From the NCBI GenBank assembly GCA_944380885.1, contig CALWIZ010000002.1, positions 1-64,000 on the forward strand: 64,000 nucleotides of DNA, written 5' to 3'. Position 1 is the stretch's first letter; every line of letters starts with the position of its first letter. Positions 9,740-17,057 of this stretch are shown one piece after another. The notes under the pieces are model-generated. The model was not told the origin of the DNA and did no database searches. It was given only the letters and a program-made list of their open reading frames with translations. The position numbers were made by a program, and so were the translations under genes. Source of the stretch: an uncultured Clostridia bacterium. GTDB lineage: Bacteria; Bacillota; Clostridia; Oscillospirales; Acutalibacteraceae.

Positions 9740-10058
9740 GTTTTATTTATAAAAAAGTAAGTAACAACAGGCTTGATCTGTGTTATATACCGCACCTTGA
9801 CAAATATGCCGTAAGGCATTATAGAAAGCATACTGCAGAACGCAAGCGGAGCGACGCTTTTATGGCGTAAAAACGCGCCGGGTGACTTCCGGTGTTCGCG
9901 ATGATGCAAAAAGACACTTGCCGCGGGCTTGGGCGGCAAGCGGTTTGTCAGATCGCTGCAGTATGTCCCGGCGGAGGGGCGAAAATCTCCGCACAGTTGA
10001 TGAGGGTGTTTATAATAAGGGCAGACGATTTTTATTATTGTAAAAGAAGCGTGAAATT
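9740..10058. other. Intergenic stretch with GC-rich hairpins, no supported gene
   Basis: Contains several inverted repeats (for example GCGGAG...CTCCGC near 9972, and CTTGCCG...CGGCAAG near 9918). A 67-codon minus-strand frame has no ribosome binding site or recognisable domain. It may be a dispersed intergenic element, but nothing here proves it. Confidence 0.4.
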
Positions 10059-10220
10059 ATGAAAACAGCGTACAATCCTACAATAAAAATGCAGTTCGGA
10101 AATACGGAGATAACCGTATCATTCTCAGAGGAAAACGAAAAAGATGTAAGAAGTAACATTATCTCACTTTTACTGGGCACTTACAAGGCACGTCTGGAAT
10201 CGGAGATACTTAGTCTGTAG
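10059..10220 (+). CDS. Small mobile-element-type protein (53 aa)
   Basis: A 53-residue ORF beginning MKTAYNPTIKMQFGNTEI and ending KARLESEILSL. It has a beta-rich front (FGNTEITVSFSEE) and an amphipathic helical tail. Short proteins of this style sit immediately before serine-recombinase genes of integrative elements; I assign the style from memory, not by search. No recombinase follows: the next 250 bases hold only fragments. Its start is ATG 10059, preceded by a weak AGAAG. It is probably a leftover of the element that brought in the sigma remnant at 8.1-8.3 kb, and may still be translated. No function is claimed. Confidence 0.45.
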   Translation: MKTAYNPTIKMQFGNTEITVSFSEENEKDVRSNIISLLLGTYKARLESEILSL

Positions 10221-10229
10221 GTTTGTTAA

Positions 10230-10470
10230 TGATGTGTTACAAAATCAGATAATTTTACCCCGTTTAATGTAATCCTTGACATAATTGGCAGGAAATTTCC
10301 AGTTAAGAGGACGCATGGGAAAGTCATTGTAATTTCTGCTGTGATAAAAAAGCTGCTTTTTAAATCCATAAAAAGAATAATTCGTATCCACAAACAGCAA
10401 ATGTCGATAGAGACACCTGAAGACCTGAAAAAACAGATATTTAAAATAAGCATAACTAACGGTCAGATAT
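10230..10470. other. Fragmentary open frame, unrecognised
   Basis: The plus strand keeps a start-less open frame of about 80 codons (containing DIIGRKFPVKR, HGKVIVIS and ETPEDLKKQ) that ends at TGA before the LysR promoter. The composition looks like decayed coding sequence. I recognise no family. Confidence 0.3.
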
Positions 10471-10471
10471 A

Positions 10472-10500
10472 TTGAATAATTTATCTTTTTATGATATACT
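10472..10500 (+). promoter_or_regulatory. Sigma-A promoter of the LysR gene
   Basis: TTGAAT (-35) and TATACT (-10) separated by 17 bases, ending 18 bases before the start codon. Confidence 0.75.
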
Positions 10501-10518
10501 GCTTGCGGAGGTGGAGGA

Positions 10519-11409
10519 ATGGAACTTCGTGTGCTGAATTACTTTTTAGCAATCGCAAGAGAAGAAAATTTTACAAAAGCGGCGCAGCAGCTTCATGTTA
10601 CACAACCGACGCTTTCACGGCAAATTGCAGATTTGGAGCAGGAACTTGGGGTTGAACTGTTCGTCCGCAGTAATCATAATATTTTCTTAACCGAGGACGG
10701 GATGATATTAAAACGCCGTGCACAGGAAATTTTGTCTTTGGCAGATAAAACAAAGCGAGACTTTCTGCAAAAAGATGAAGCGCTCTCCGGCACCATTTCA
10801 ATCGGCAGCGGCGAGTTTCGTTCCACAGAATATCTGGCAAAAATCATTGCGGCGTTCCGCAAAAAATATCCAAATGTAAGATATGAGATATACAGCGGAA
10901 ACGCAGGAAACATCCGAGATTATATTGAAAGAGGTTTTTTAGATATCGGACTGATGTCTGAGCCTATTGATATGCGTAAATATAATTTCGTCAATATGCC
11001 AATTAAAGAGCAATGGGGAGTGTTTGTTCAAAAGGATTCTCCGCTTTACGGCAAGGACAGTATAAGGCCGGCGGATTTAGCGGGAATGTCGGTTGTGACT
11101 GCAACCGGCGACTTCAACCAAAGCCGAATCGGAAAATGGCTTGGAGATTATAAAGATCAGGTAGAGATTGCAGCAACTGCAAATCTGCCATACAATGAAG
11201 CCGTATTAGCCAAAGAAAATATCGGTGTAATGCTCAGTATAAACTTAAACTGTACTTACGAAAATCTGCGCTTTATTCCGTTGCAGCCTGTTTTAGATGT
11301 TTCAACGGTTTTGGGGTGGAAAAAGGAACAGATATTTTCTGCGACAACCGCAGCCTTTATAGATTTTGCGTCGCAATACTTAAAAGGCATTTCTGATGAT
11401 TACATATAA
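10519..11409 (+). CDS. LysR-family transcriptional regulator
   Basis: 296 residues, the usual LysR length. N-terminal winged helix-turn-helix (residues 1-60: ELRVLNYFLAIAREENFTKA, then AQQLHVTQPTLSRQIADLE), then a periplasmic-binding-protein-like co-inducer domain (about 90-290). GGAGGTGGAGG gives a very strong ribosome binding site before ATG. It is immediately upstream of a MerR gene and the flavodoxin/cupin/aldo-keto reductase/CMD operon in the same direction, so it is the likely activator of that redox cluster. LysR proteins often respond to a pathway substrate. A terminator separates it from the MerR gene, so it forms its own transcript. Confidence 0.92.
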   Translation: MELRVLNYFLAIAREENFTKAAQQLHVTQPTLSRQIADLEQELGVELFVRSNHNIFLTEDGMILKRRAQEILSLADKTKRDFLQKDEALSGTISIGSGEFRSTEYLAKIIAAFRKKYPNVRYEIYSGNAGNIRDYIERGFLDIGLMSEPIDMRKYNFVNMPIKEQWGVFVQKDSPLYGKDSIRPADLAGMSVVTATGDFNQSRIGKWLGDYKDQVEIAATANLPYNEAVLAKENIGVMLSINLNCTYENLRFIPLQPVLDVSTVLGWKKEQIFSATTAAFIDFASQYLKGISDDYI

Positions 11410-11442
11410 GTATTAGACATTTCATATATCTGAATTTATAAT

Positions 11443-11477
11443 AAAGGTGTTCCACGAAGGAGCACCTTTATTTTTTA
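11443..11477 (+). terminator. Terminator between lysR and merR genes
   Basis: AAAGGTGTTCC / GGAGCACCTTT stem with a 5-nt loop followed by TATTTTTTAT. Confidence 0.85.
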
Positions 11478-11501
11478 TCCCTATCGGAAAGGAATTTTGA
11501 A

Positions 11502-11879
11502 ATGACAATTAACGAAGCAAGTGAACGATATAAAATTCCCATTAAAATCCTGCAGGAATATGAAAGCTGGGGATTATGCGGAGAGGTAAAAAAAGTAATG
11601 GGCTCGTGGCAATATGACAACAGCGATATTGAACGCTTAAGCACAATTATGACGCTGCACGATATCGGGTTTACCAATAATGAGATAGAGAAATATATGC
11701 GTTTGCTGGTTGACGGAGTGTCCACCGAAGCAGAAAGAATGAAAATGCTGGAAACCAAAAGAAGCGGGACACTAAATGAAATTCATTTTAAGCAGCGGCA
11801 ATTAGATCGTCTGGACTATTTAAGATTTGAAATGAAAATGCAGAACAAAAATAAAGCGAAAAGGAGAATTTCAAAATGA
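11502..11879 (+). CDS. MerR-family transcriptional regulator
   Basis: 125 residues. An N-terminal MerR-type helix-turn-helix/wing (MTINEASERYKIPIKILQEY, with W-Q-Y-D-N-S-D-I-E-R-L in place of the canonical R-Y-Y segment) is followed by a dimerising coiled coil (about 75-110) and a basic tail. It lacks a C-terminal metal- or drug-binding domain, as in the small redox- or aldehyde-responsive MerR group. Its TGA overlaps the ATG of the lipoprotein flavodoxin by four bases, so the two are translationally coupled. It probably controls the operon together with the LysR protein. The direct ligand is not evident. Confidence 0.85.
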   Translation: MTINEASERYKIPIKILQEYESWGLCGEVKKVMGSWQYDNSDIERLSTIMTLHDIGFTNNEIEKYMRLLVDGVSTEAERMKMLETKRSGTLNEIHFKQRQLDRLDYLRFEMKMQNKNKAKRRISK

Positions 11880-12301
11880 AAAAATTATATTCACTGATTA
11901 TGGTTTTTGCTTTGCTGGTTACTTTTGCGGCATGCGGCAACAAGACGAATAATAATAGTTTTTCATCCGCCTCGCAGCAGCCGAGCACGCCAAACTCCGC
12001 AGCCGCTGAAGAATCAAGCGACACTTCTGCGCCTGCCGAAACCGGCTCTGAATCATTAGTCGTTTATTTCTCCTGGTCGGGCAACACCGAAAATGTTGCC
12101 AAGTCTATTCAGAGCCAAACCAATTCGGATATTTTTGAAATCGTACCTGTCATACCGTACAGCGATGATTATGATATTGTTCTGGATTTGGCGCAGGAGG
12201 AACAGAAAAACAACGCTCGCCCTGAAATTTCGGGCAGTATTGAAACCCTTGAGCAGTACGATGTAATCTATGTGGGCTTTCCTAAAATGGAGCAGGGTTA
12301 A
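11876..12301 (+). pseudogene. Exported lipoprotein flavodoxin, N-terminal part only
   Basis: Residues 1-20 are a lipoprotein signal peptide ending in the lipobox TFAAC, followed by a Ser/Pro/Ala-rich linker to about residue 60. A flavodoxin fold then starts: LVVYFSWSGNTENVAKSI is the FMN phosphate-binding loop. The domain proceeds through PYSDDYD, ARPEI and YDVIYVGFP, where the partner motif NWW would follow. Instead it breaks off (KMEQG, stop). Another flavodoxin fragment continues in the -1 frame. Flavodoxins are normally cytosolic; this family member would act outside the membrane. As it stands the domain lacks its C-terminal half and should not fold. No slippery heptamer is seen at the break, so recoding is unlikely. 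Confidence 0.6.
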
Positions 12302-12672
12302 ATCCTTATTCAAGCGACTATAACACTGTTTTAGATCAGGCACAGCGCGATCAGAACGCACAAGCCCGCCCCGAACTTGCAACCCACGTAGAGAATATGG
12401 ACGAGTACGATATTGTTATGATTGGTTATCCCAACTGGTGGGCTTCAATTCCTATGCCGGTTGCGTCTTTTCTTGAAGAATACGATTTTTCAGAAAAAAC
12501 GATACTTCCGTTCTGTTCTCACGGCGGCGGCCGTTTCGGACAAAGTTTAACGGCTATCGCCAAACTTGTACCAAACGCTGCAATGGGAGAAGCACTTTCT
12601 ATTCATTATTCGGGTGGATCGGAGCTTTCAGGTGACGTGTCTGATTGGCTGAACAGCAACGGAATCCAATAA
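12286..12672 (+). pseudogene. Second flavodoxin paralogue, C-terminal part
   Basis: This open frame, offset by -1 from the preceding ORF, reads NPYSSDYNTVLDQAQRDQ, ARPEL, YDIVMIGYPNWWASIPMP, FLEEYDFSEKTILPFCSHGG and ends DWLNSNGIQ. This is the C-terminal two thirds of a Flavodoxin_4-type protein. Its first 45 codons cover the same region as the end of the upstream fragment but at only moderate similarity, so the two come from different paralogues. It has no N-terminal FMN-loop segment and no good start (first ATG 12397). I infer that a deletion fused two tandem lipoprotein flavodoxin genes. Confidence 0.65.
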
Positions 12673-12689
12673 AAAAGGAGATTTTTAAA

Positions 12690-13130
12690 ATGAAAGTAAC
12701 AGATAAAAAACAGTTTGAGGCAATCAATGTGTTTGGAACAGGAAATTTCAACGAAGCCTATGCACAGTATTTTACCGGCAAATCCTTTTTGAACCCGCTG
12801 ACAAATCCGCAGGGCACGGTATTTCTTGCCAATGTGACATTTGAACCGGGCTGCCGCAATAACTGGCATATCCATCACGCCAAAAGCGGAGGAGGTCAGA
12901 TTCTTATTTGCACGGCGGGCGAGGGTTGGTACATGGAAGAAAACAAACCGCCTGTTTCCCTCACCGCCGGAACAGTTATCACCGTTCCGGCAGAGGTAAA
13001 GCACTGGCACGGAGCGAAAAAGGACAGTTGGTTCTCTCACATCGCCGTAGAGGTGCCGGGTGAGGACACGTCAAACGAATGGTGCGAGCCTGTGAGCGAC
13101 GAAGAATACAGTAAGCTGGAGGAAAAATAA
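12690..13130 (+). CDS. Cupin-domain protein
   Basis: 146 residues forming one cupin barrel. Metal-ligand motif 1 is present as NNWHIHHAKSGGGQ with Gln/Glu following, plus a G-E-G-W-Y turn and motif 2 PAEVKHWHGAKKDSW. Such proteins are often encoded beside, or fused to, carboxymuconolactone decarboxylase-family enzymes, as here. The likely role is a small metal-dependent isomerase or decarboxylase, or a small-molecule binder; the reaction is unknown. AAGGAG fits ATG 12690. The frame extends 15 codons further upstream into the end of the flavodoxin fragment, which I reject as the start. Two bases separate it from the next flavodoxin gene. Confidence 0.85.
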   Translation: MKVTDKKQFEAINVFGTGNFNEAYAQYFTGKSFLNPLTNPQGTVFLANVTFEPGCRNNWHIHHAKSGGGQILICTAGEGWYMEENKPPVSLTAGTVITVPAEVKHWHGAKKDSWFSHIAVEVPGEDTSNEWCEPVSDEEYSKLEEK

Positions 13131-13131
13131 G

Positions 13132-13602
13132 ATGAAAAAATTAGTCGCGTATTTTTCAGCAAGCGGAGTTACGAGAAGCGCCGCAGAGCGTTTGGCAAAG
13201 GCGGCAGGCGCCGACCTATTTGAAATTAAACCTGCTGTTCCATATACCCGTACCGACCTTGATTGGACGAATAAAAAAAGCCGCAGCTCTGTTGAGATGA
13301 ACGACCCGGATTCCCGCCCCGAAATCGCACAGCGGCTTTCCAATATTGATGACTACGATACCATATTTTTAGGTTTCCCTATTTGGTGGTATGTTGCGCC
13401 GACTATTATCGATACCTTTGTGGAAAGCTGCGATTTTTCGGGCAAAACAATTATACCGTTTGCCACTTCCGGCGGCAGCGGAATGGGTAAAACCGAAGAA
13501 GTGCTGAAATCTCTTTGCCCGAACGCGAATTGGAAAAAAGGCAAAGTGTTAAACCGTATTTCAGACGCAGAGCTTGAAAATTGGCTGGACAGCATTTTAT
13601 AA
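13132..13602 (+). CDS. Flavodoxin (cytosolic)
   Basis: 156 residues, complete Flavodoxin_4-type domain without a signal peptide. The FMN phosphate loop YFSASGVTRSAAERLA is at residues 7-22. Flavin-facing loops are FPIWWYVAPT (about 83-92) and FATSGGSGMG (about 113-122). It carries electrons by one- or two-electron chemistry on bound FMN. It follows the cupin by two bases and precedes the aldo/keto reductase by 42 bases in a co-directional operon. It is the intact cytosolic relative of the broken lipoprotein flavodoxin upstream. Flavodoxins are typically induced under iron limitation or oxidative stress, which suits this set. Confidence 0.9.
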   Translation: MKKLVAYFSASGVTRSAAERLAKAAGADLFEIKPAVPYTRTDLDWTNKKSRSSVEMNDPDSRPEIAQRLSNIDDYDTIFLGFPIWWYVAPTIIDTFVESCDFSGKTIIPFATSGGSGMGKTEEVLKSLCPNANWKKGKVLNRISDAELENWLDSIL

Positions 13603-13644
13603 GCAATACAAGTCAAAGAACGGGCAAATCAAAAGGAGACTATA

Positions 13645-14682
13645 ATGGAATACACAAAATTAGGAAACTCAGACCTCAATGTATCCCGTATTTGTATGGG
13701 GTGTATGGGCTTTGGTGAAGCCGGAAACGGTCAGCACAGCTGGACGGTTGACGAAGAGCATTCCCGTGAAATTATCAAAAGAGGCCTGGAGCTTGGAGTC
13801 AACTTTTTTGACACGGCAATCGCCTATCAAAGCGGTACAAGCGAACAGTATCTCGGCAGAGCAATCCGAGATTTTGCAAGGCGTGATGAAGTTGTAATCG
13901 GAACAAAATTTCTGCCCCGTACCAATGACGAAATCGAAACGGGAATTACAGGTCAGCGGCACATTGAAAAAATGCTTGATAAGAGCCTTGAAAATCTCGG
14001 AACTGACTATGTGGATTTATACATTTATCATATGTGGGATTACAATACGCCCCTTTACGACATTATGGAGGGACTGAATAATGCCGTAAAATCGGGCAAG
14101 GCTCGTTATATCGGTATTTCCAACTGTTTCGCCTATCAGCTCAGCAAAGCGAACGCACTTGCCGAAAAAGAGGGTTTCCATAAATTTGTATCGGTGCAGG
14201 GACACTATAATCTGATCTTCCGTGAGGAAGAACGGGAAATGGCAAGGCTCTGTCATGAAGACAATATAGCGATGACGCCGTACAGCGCGCTTGCAGGCGG
14301 ACGGCTCTCCAAACGCCCCGGCGAAACTTCAAAGCGTATGCAGGAGGACAGCTATGCGCATCTGAAATATGACGCTACCGCCGAGCAGGACGGTATCATC
14401 ATTCGCCGTGTGGCAGAGCTTGCCGGCAAATACGGCGTGTCAATGACCGAAATATCACTTGCCTGGCTTTTAACAAAGGTTACTGCTCCTGTCGTGGGCG
14501 CAACGAAGCTGCAACATATTGAAGATGCGGTAAAAGCTGTCCGGCTTACCCTGACCGCCGATGATCTTGCTTTCTTGGAAGAGCCCTATGTTCCCCATAA
14601 TCTGGTTGGAGTAATGGCACAAAACACCCCTGACACCTCAAAAGACAAGCATGTATGGTCAACCGGCAGTCAGAAAATCTGA
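13645..14682 (+). CDS. Aldo/keto reductase
   Basis: 345 residues, a TIM-barrel NAD(P)H-dependent oxidoreductase. The catalytic set is visible: Asp and Tyr in FFDTAIAYQSGTSE, Lys in VIGTKF, and His in DLYIYHMWD. The C-terminal cofactor-binding segment includes VSMTEISLAWLL and VVGATKLQHIEDAV. It probably reduces an aldehyde or ketone; the substrate is unknown. AAGGAG lies 8 bases before ATG. Co-transcription with the flavodoxin, cupin and CMD genes is likely. A decayed fragment of another aldo/keto reductase occurs at 16.1-16.2 kb, after the operon. Confidence 0.92.
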   Translation: MEYTKLGNSDLNVSRICMGCMGFGEAGNGQHSWTVDEEHSREIIKRGLELGVNFFDTAIAYQSGTSEQYLGRAIRDFARRDEVVIGTKFLPRTNDEIETGITGQRHIEKMLDKSLENLGTDYVDLYIYHMWDYNTPLYDIMEGLNNAVKSGKARYIGISNCFAYQLSKANALAEKEGFHKFVSVQGHYNLIFREEEREMARLCHEDNIAMTPYSALAGGRLSKRPGETSKRMQEDSYAHLKYDATAEQDGIIIRRVAELAGKYGVSMTEISLAWLLTKVTAPVVGATKLQHIEDAVKAVRLTLTADDLAFLEEPYVPHNLVGVMAQNTPDTSKDKHVWSTGSQKI

Positions 14683-14696
14683 AAGGAGAAATGAAA

Positions 14697-15383
14697 ATGG
14701 ATTTATATATCACTGATCCCGAATTTGCGGAACGCTTTGAGCATTTTGCGTTTAATGAAGTCATAAACGAAGAAAATCAGCAGTTAGATGAAAAGACACG
14801 CTATACGGTGATTTTGGCGGCGCTGATCGGCTGTGGGGGCGTGGAGGCATACCGGGAAATACTGCCTTCGGCGTTAGAGAACGGTATAACGCCGATAGCC
14901 GCAAAGGAGGTTGTGTATCAGGCAACCGATTATTTGGGTTACGGAAGAATGCTGCCGTTTTTGAATGTGACAAACGAAATATTGATCGGAAGAGGTGTAA
15001 AGCTCCCGCTTGACGGTCAGGCAACAACTACGCTTGATGACCGGCTTGAAAAAGGCATCAAAGCACAGGCTGAAATCTTCGGAGAACATATGAAGGAGGC
15101 TTGGAAAACAAGTCATATCAGCCGCTGGCTGGCGGCAAACTGTTTCGGCGATTACTATACACGAAACGGTCTTAACTTGGCAGAGCGTGAACTGATTACT
15201 TTTTGCTTTTTGATGGCACAGGGCGGCTGTGAACCGCAGCTGATCGCTCACGCAAAGGGGAACATCAATATGGGAAATGACAAAGATTTTCTTATGAAAG
15301 TTGTTTCACAGTGCTTGCCTTATATTGGTTATCCTCGAATTCTGAACGCAATTTCCTGTATCAACAAGGCGGTGGAGCAATGA
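14697..15383 (+). CDS. Carboxymuconolactone decarboxylase (CMD)-family protein
   Basis: 228 residues made of two CMD/AhpD-like helical halves. The first contains RYTVILAALIGCGGVEAYRE and AAKEVVYQATDYLGYGR; the second contains ERELITFCFLMAQGGCEPQL and HAKGNINMG. The two-Cys AhpD peroxidase site is not obvious: single Cys residues sit in G-C-G-G and G-G-C-E. The activity may therefore be decarboxylase-like or binding rather than peroxidase. GGAG at 14685 fits ATG 14697 better than 14691. The stop overlaps the start of the DUF4405 gene (ATGA), showing translational coupling with a membrane cytochrome. Confidence 0.85.
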   Translation: MDLYITDPEFAERFEHFAFNEVINEENQQLDEKTRYTVILAALIGCGGVEAYREILPSALENGITPIAAKEVVYQATDYLGYGRMLPFLNVTNEILIGRGVKLPLDGQATTTLDDRLEKGIKAQAEIFGEHMKEAWKTSHISRWLAANCFGDYYTRNGLNLAERELITFCFLMAQGGCEPQLIAHAKGNINMGNDKDFLMKVVSQCLPYIGYPRILNAISCINKAVEQ

Positions 15384-16054
15384 AACCGAAAGCCGCTGTC
15401 AAATTAGCCGTAGATATTTTTATGACGCTGGCACTGCTTTTTTTGATGGGGTATCAATTTTGGGGAGAAGCGCCCCATGAATGGGTCGGCACCGGAATGT
15501 TTCTTCTTTTTATCGCTCACCATATATTGAATGGACATTGGCACAAAGCCTTATTCAAAGGAAAGTACAGCGCAATACGTATTTTTACGCTCGGCATTGA
15601 TTTTTTGGTGTTTATTTCTATACTGGCTCAAATGTACAGCAGCATTGTTATGTCACGTTATGTGTTTGATTTTCTACCGCCGATCGGCGGTATGTCGTTG
15701 GCTCGCCGGCTTCATATTCTCGGTGCATATTGGGGGTTTCTATTTATGAGCCTGCATTTAGGACTGCACTGGAATATGATTTTGGAAATGTGTCGAAAGG
15801 CGATGAAAATAAAAAACAAGTCAAAAATCCGCAGTATTATTTTGCTTATCGCCGGATTGACGATCGCCGGATATGGTGTGTGGGTGCTTATAAGCAGAGA
15901 GCTTCCGACCTATCTGCTGCTTAAATCGGAATTTGTATTTCTGGATTACAGCGAATCAAGAATTTTGTTTTATGTCGATTATCTTGTACTTATAGGGCTT
16001 TGTATCTTTATTGCCCATTACTGTGCAAAGCTTATGCGAAAATTAAAAAAGTAA
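15380..16054 (+). CDS. DUF4405 integral-membrane cytochrome-like protein
   Basis: 224 residues with about six membrane helices. Histidine pairs typical of the flavinylation-associated cytochrome (DUF4405) family are present: IAHHILNGHWHKALF in the second helix region, and RRLHILGAYWGFLFMSLHLG with GLHW following. These are expected to ligate haem and move electrons across the membrane to or from extracytosolic flavoproteins. It is the last gene of the redox operon, overlapping the CMD stop by four bases. No FMN-binding (FMN_bind) or ApbE gene is in the window; the only exported flavoprotein nearby is the lipoprotein flavodoxin, now broken. Haem ligation is inferred from family pattern. Confidence 0.8.
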   Translation: MKPKAAVKLAVDIFMTLALLFLMGYQFWGEAPHEWVGTGMFLLFIAHHILNGHWHKALFKGKYSAIRIFTLGIDFLVFISILAQMYSSIVMSRYVFDFLPPIGGMSLARRLHILGAYWGFLFMSLHLGLHWNMILEMCRKAMKIKNKSKIRSIILLIAGLTIAGYGVWVLISRELPTYLLLKSEFVFLDYSESRILFYVDYLVLIGLCIFIAHYCAKLMRKLKK

Positions 16055-16089
16055 TCGTAGGAATTATAATAGATTATCAATTTTTAAAT

Positions 16090-16230
16090 AACGGAGTAAA
16101 ATTTCCGGATTGAGGCTCGGTACTTGGTTTATGGACGGTGATAAAGCAGTAGTTTCCACTGTAAAATCGGCTATCGTCATATCGATACCGCACAAGCCTA
16201 CGCTAGCGAAAGAGGTGCAGAAATATCGTC
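16090..16230 (+). pseudogene. Aldo/keto reductase N-terminal remnant
   Basis: In one frame LGTWFMDGDKAVV, then after a frame change GYRHIDTAQAYASERGAEI, which is the N-terminal strand and catalytic Asp/Tyr region of aldo/keto reductases. No body of the gene follows. It is a dead fragment behind the redox operon. Confidence 0.65.
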
Positions 16231-16355
16231 GATATTTACTTTACAGCTATTTGCTTATTTGATATCGCGACAGAACAAGAACTGTTAAAGAGTTATTAAA
16301 ACATACGCAAATAAAATTTTTTGCTTTTGCTGAAAGGTATATAAAGAATAGGTAG

Positions 16356-16652
16356 TTCTGCCCACACGGTGTTTTTTACTTTGAAATTACTGACGGCAAA
16401 AATTCTAAGGAGTATCTAAACGATAAAATTGACCATGCTTTTCCTGAGTATTACATCTGTCAAGAATACTTAAATTGCAAGTATGGCTTTATTACAGGAT
16501 TTGGAATCAGACCAAAGATATTCTATAATATTATAAAAAATATGGAAACAAAAAACTTACCGGCAAAGAACGCTTCGCTTTCTGCCGGTAAGTTTTCTAT
16601 ATATTTGCTGAATTGTCTGTATAAAGCAAAAATCCGAACGTATCACCATTGA
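16356..16652 (+). pseudogene. Start-less open frame, unrecognised remnant
   Basis: 98 codons open from a TAG at 16353 to TGA at 16650, containing HGVFYFEITDGKNSKEYLND and CQEYLNCKYGFITGFGIRPK. There is no initiation codon near the front and its distal part runs through a terminator hairpin, so it is probably the tail of a decayed gene. I do not recognise the family. Confidence 0.35.
16552..16598. terminator. Bidirectional terminator hairpin
   Basis: AACTTACCGGCA and TGCCGGTAAGTT form a perfect 12-bp stem (longer with the inner AAAG/CTTT), flanked by AAAAAA on the left and TTTTCT on the right. Confidence 0.75.
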
Positions 16653-16668
16653 TGATAATATTCGGATT
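16625..16668 (-). terminator. Terminator of tRNA-Ala
   Basis: On the minus strand, AATCCGAA...TTCGGATT with inner TATCA/TGATA pairing is followed by TTTTTGC. It starts 10 bases after the tRNA 3' CCA. Confidence 0.8.
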
Positions 16669-16677
16669 ATTTGACTT

Positions 16678-16753
16678 TGGTGGAGCATAGCGGGATCGAA
16701 CCGCTGACCTCTACACTGCCAGTGTAGCGCTCTCCCAGCTGAGCTAATGCCCC
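16678..16753 (-). tRNA. tRNA-Ala (anticodon GGC)
   Basis: A 76-nt cloverleaf with encoded CCA. The acceptor GGGGCAT pairs with ATGCTCC (one G-U). D-arm is TAGCTCAGCTGGGAGAGC. The anticodon stem CTACA/TGTAG holds the loop CTGGCAG, so the anticodon GGC reads GCC. The T-arm is AGCGG TTCGATC CCGCT, and the discriminator is A. It is a solo gene with its own terminator. Its 3' end faces the decayed 16.1-16.6 kb stretch. Confidence 0.97.
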
Positions 16754-16954
16754 AAATGGGTTAATGGGAATTAAATTTTTGCGGGGGTATGTTTTTGAAT
16801 TGCTCACGCCCCCGTCTGGGCTATACTCCCGAACAAATGATATCTTATCACAAACCCGCCAAAATATCAAGATATTTTTTTGTAAAAAGAAATTTTTTTG
16901 TCCGCAGCTTGAAAAACAGCCCTTTGAACAGTTTTGGTTTTGTGTATTTCTTTT

Positions 16955-16983
16955 TTGTTCTATCTTATTTACATTCATATAAT
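16955..16983 (+). promoter_or_regulatory. Sigma-A promoter of the dockerin protein gene
   Basis: TTGTTC and TATAAT with 17-base spacing, 75 bases before the start codon. The 300-base gap between the tRNA and this gene otherwise holds AT-rich sequence with no gene. Confidence 0.65.
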
Positions 16984-17057
16984 ATAATATTATAATTAAA
17001 AAGTAATCCGAGCGATTTAGAACGTCCGGAACAAAAAACGTTAAGGGAGAGCTTTCT

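Noticed and set aside
9512-9760. Plus-strand frames across the 9-bp repeat
   Set aside because: They are antisense to the well-supported AlbA regulator and owe their length to the AT-rich repeat.
9736-9939. 67-codon minus-strand frame with basic, His-rich residues
   Set aside because: No ribosome binding site, no domain, and it overlaps GC-rich hairpins; better read as intergenic repeat-like sequence.
10226-10453. 75-codon minus-strand frame before the LysR gene
   Set aside because: Opposite strand holds an equally open fragment; no initiation signals and no family.
11876-12672. Programmed -1 frameshift joining the two flavodoxin parts
   Set aside because: No slippery heptamer precedes the stop, and the two parts overlap by about 45 homologous residues, so a fused product would contain a duplicated segment rather than one normal fold.
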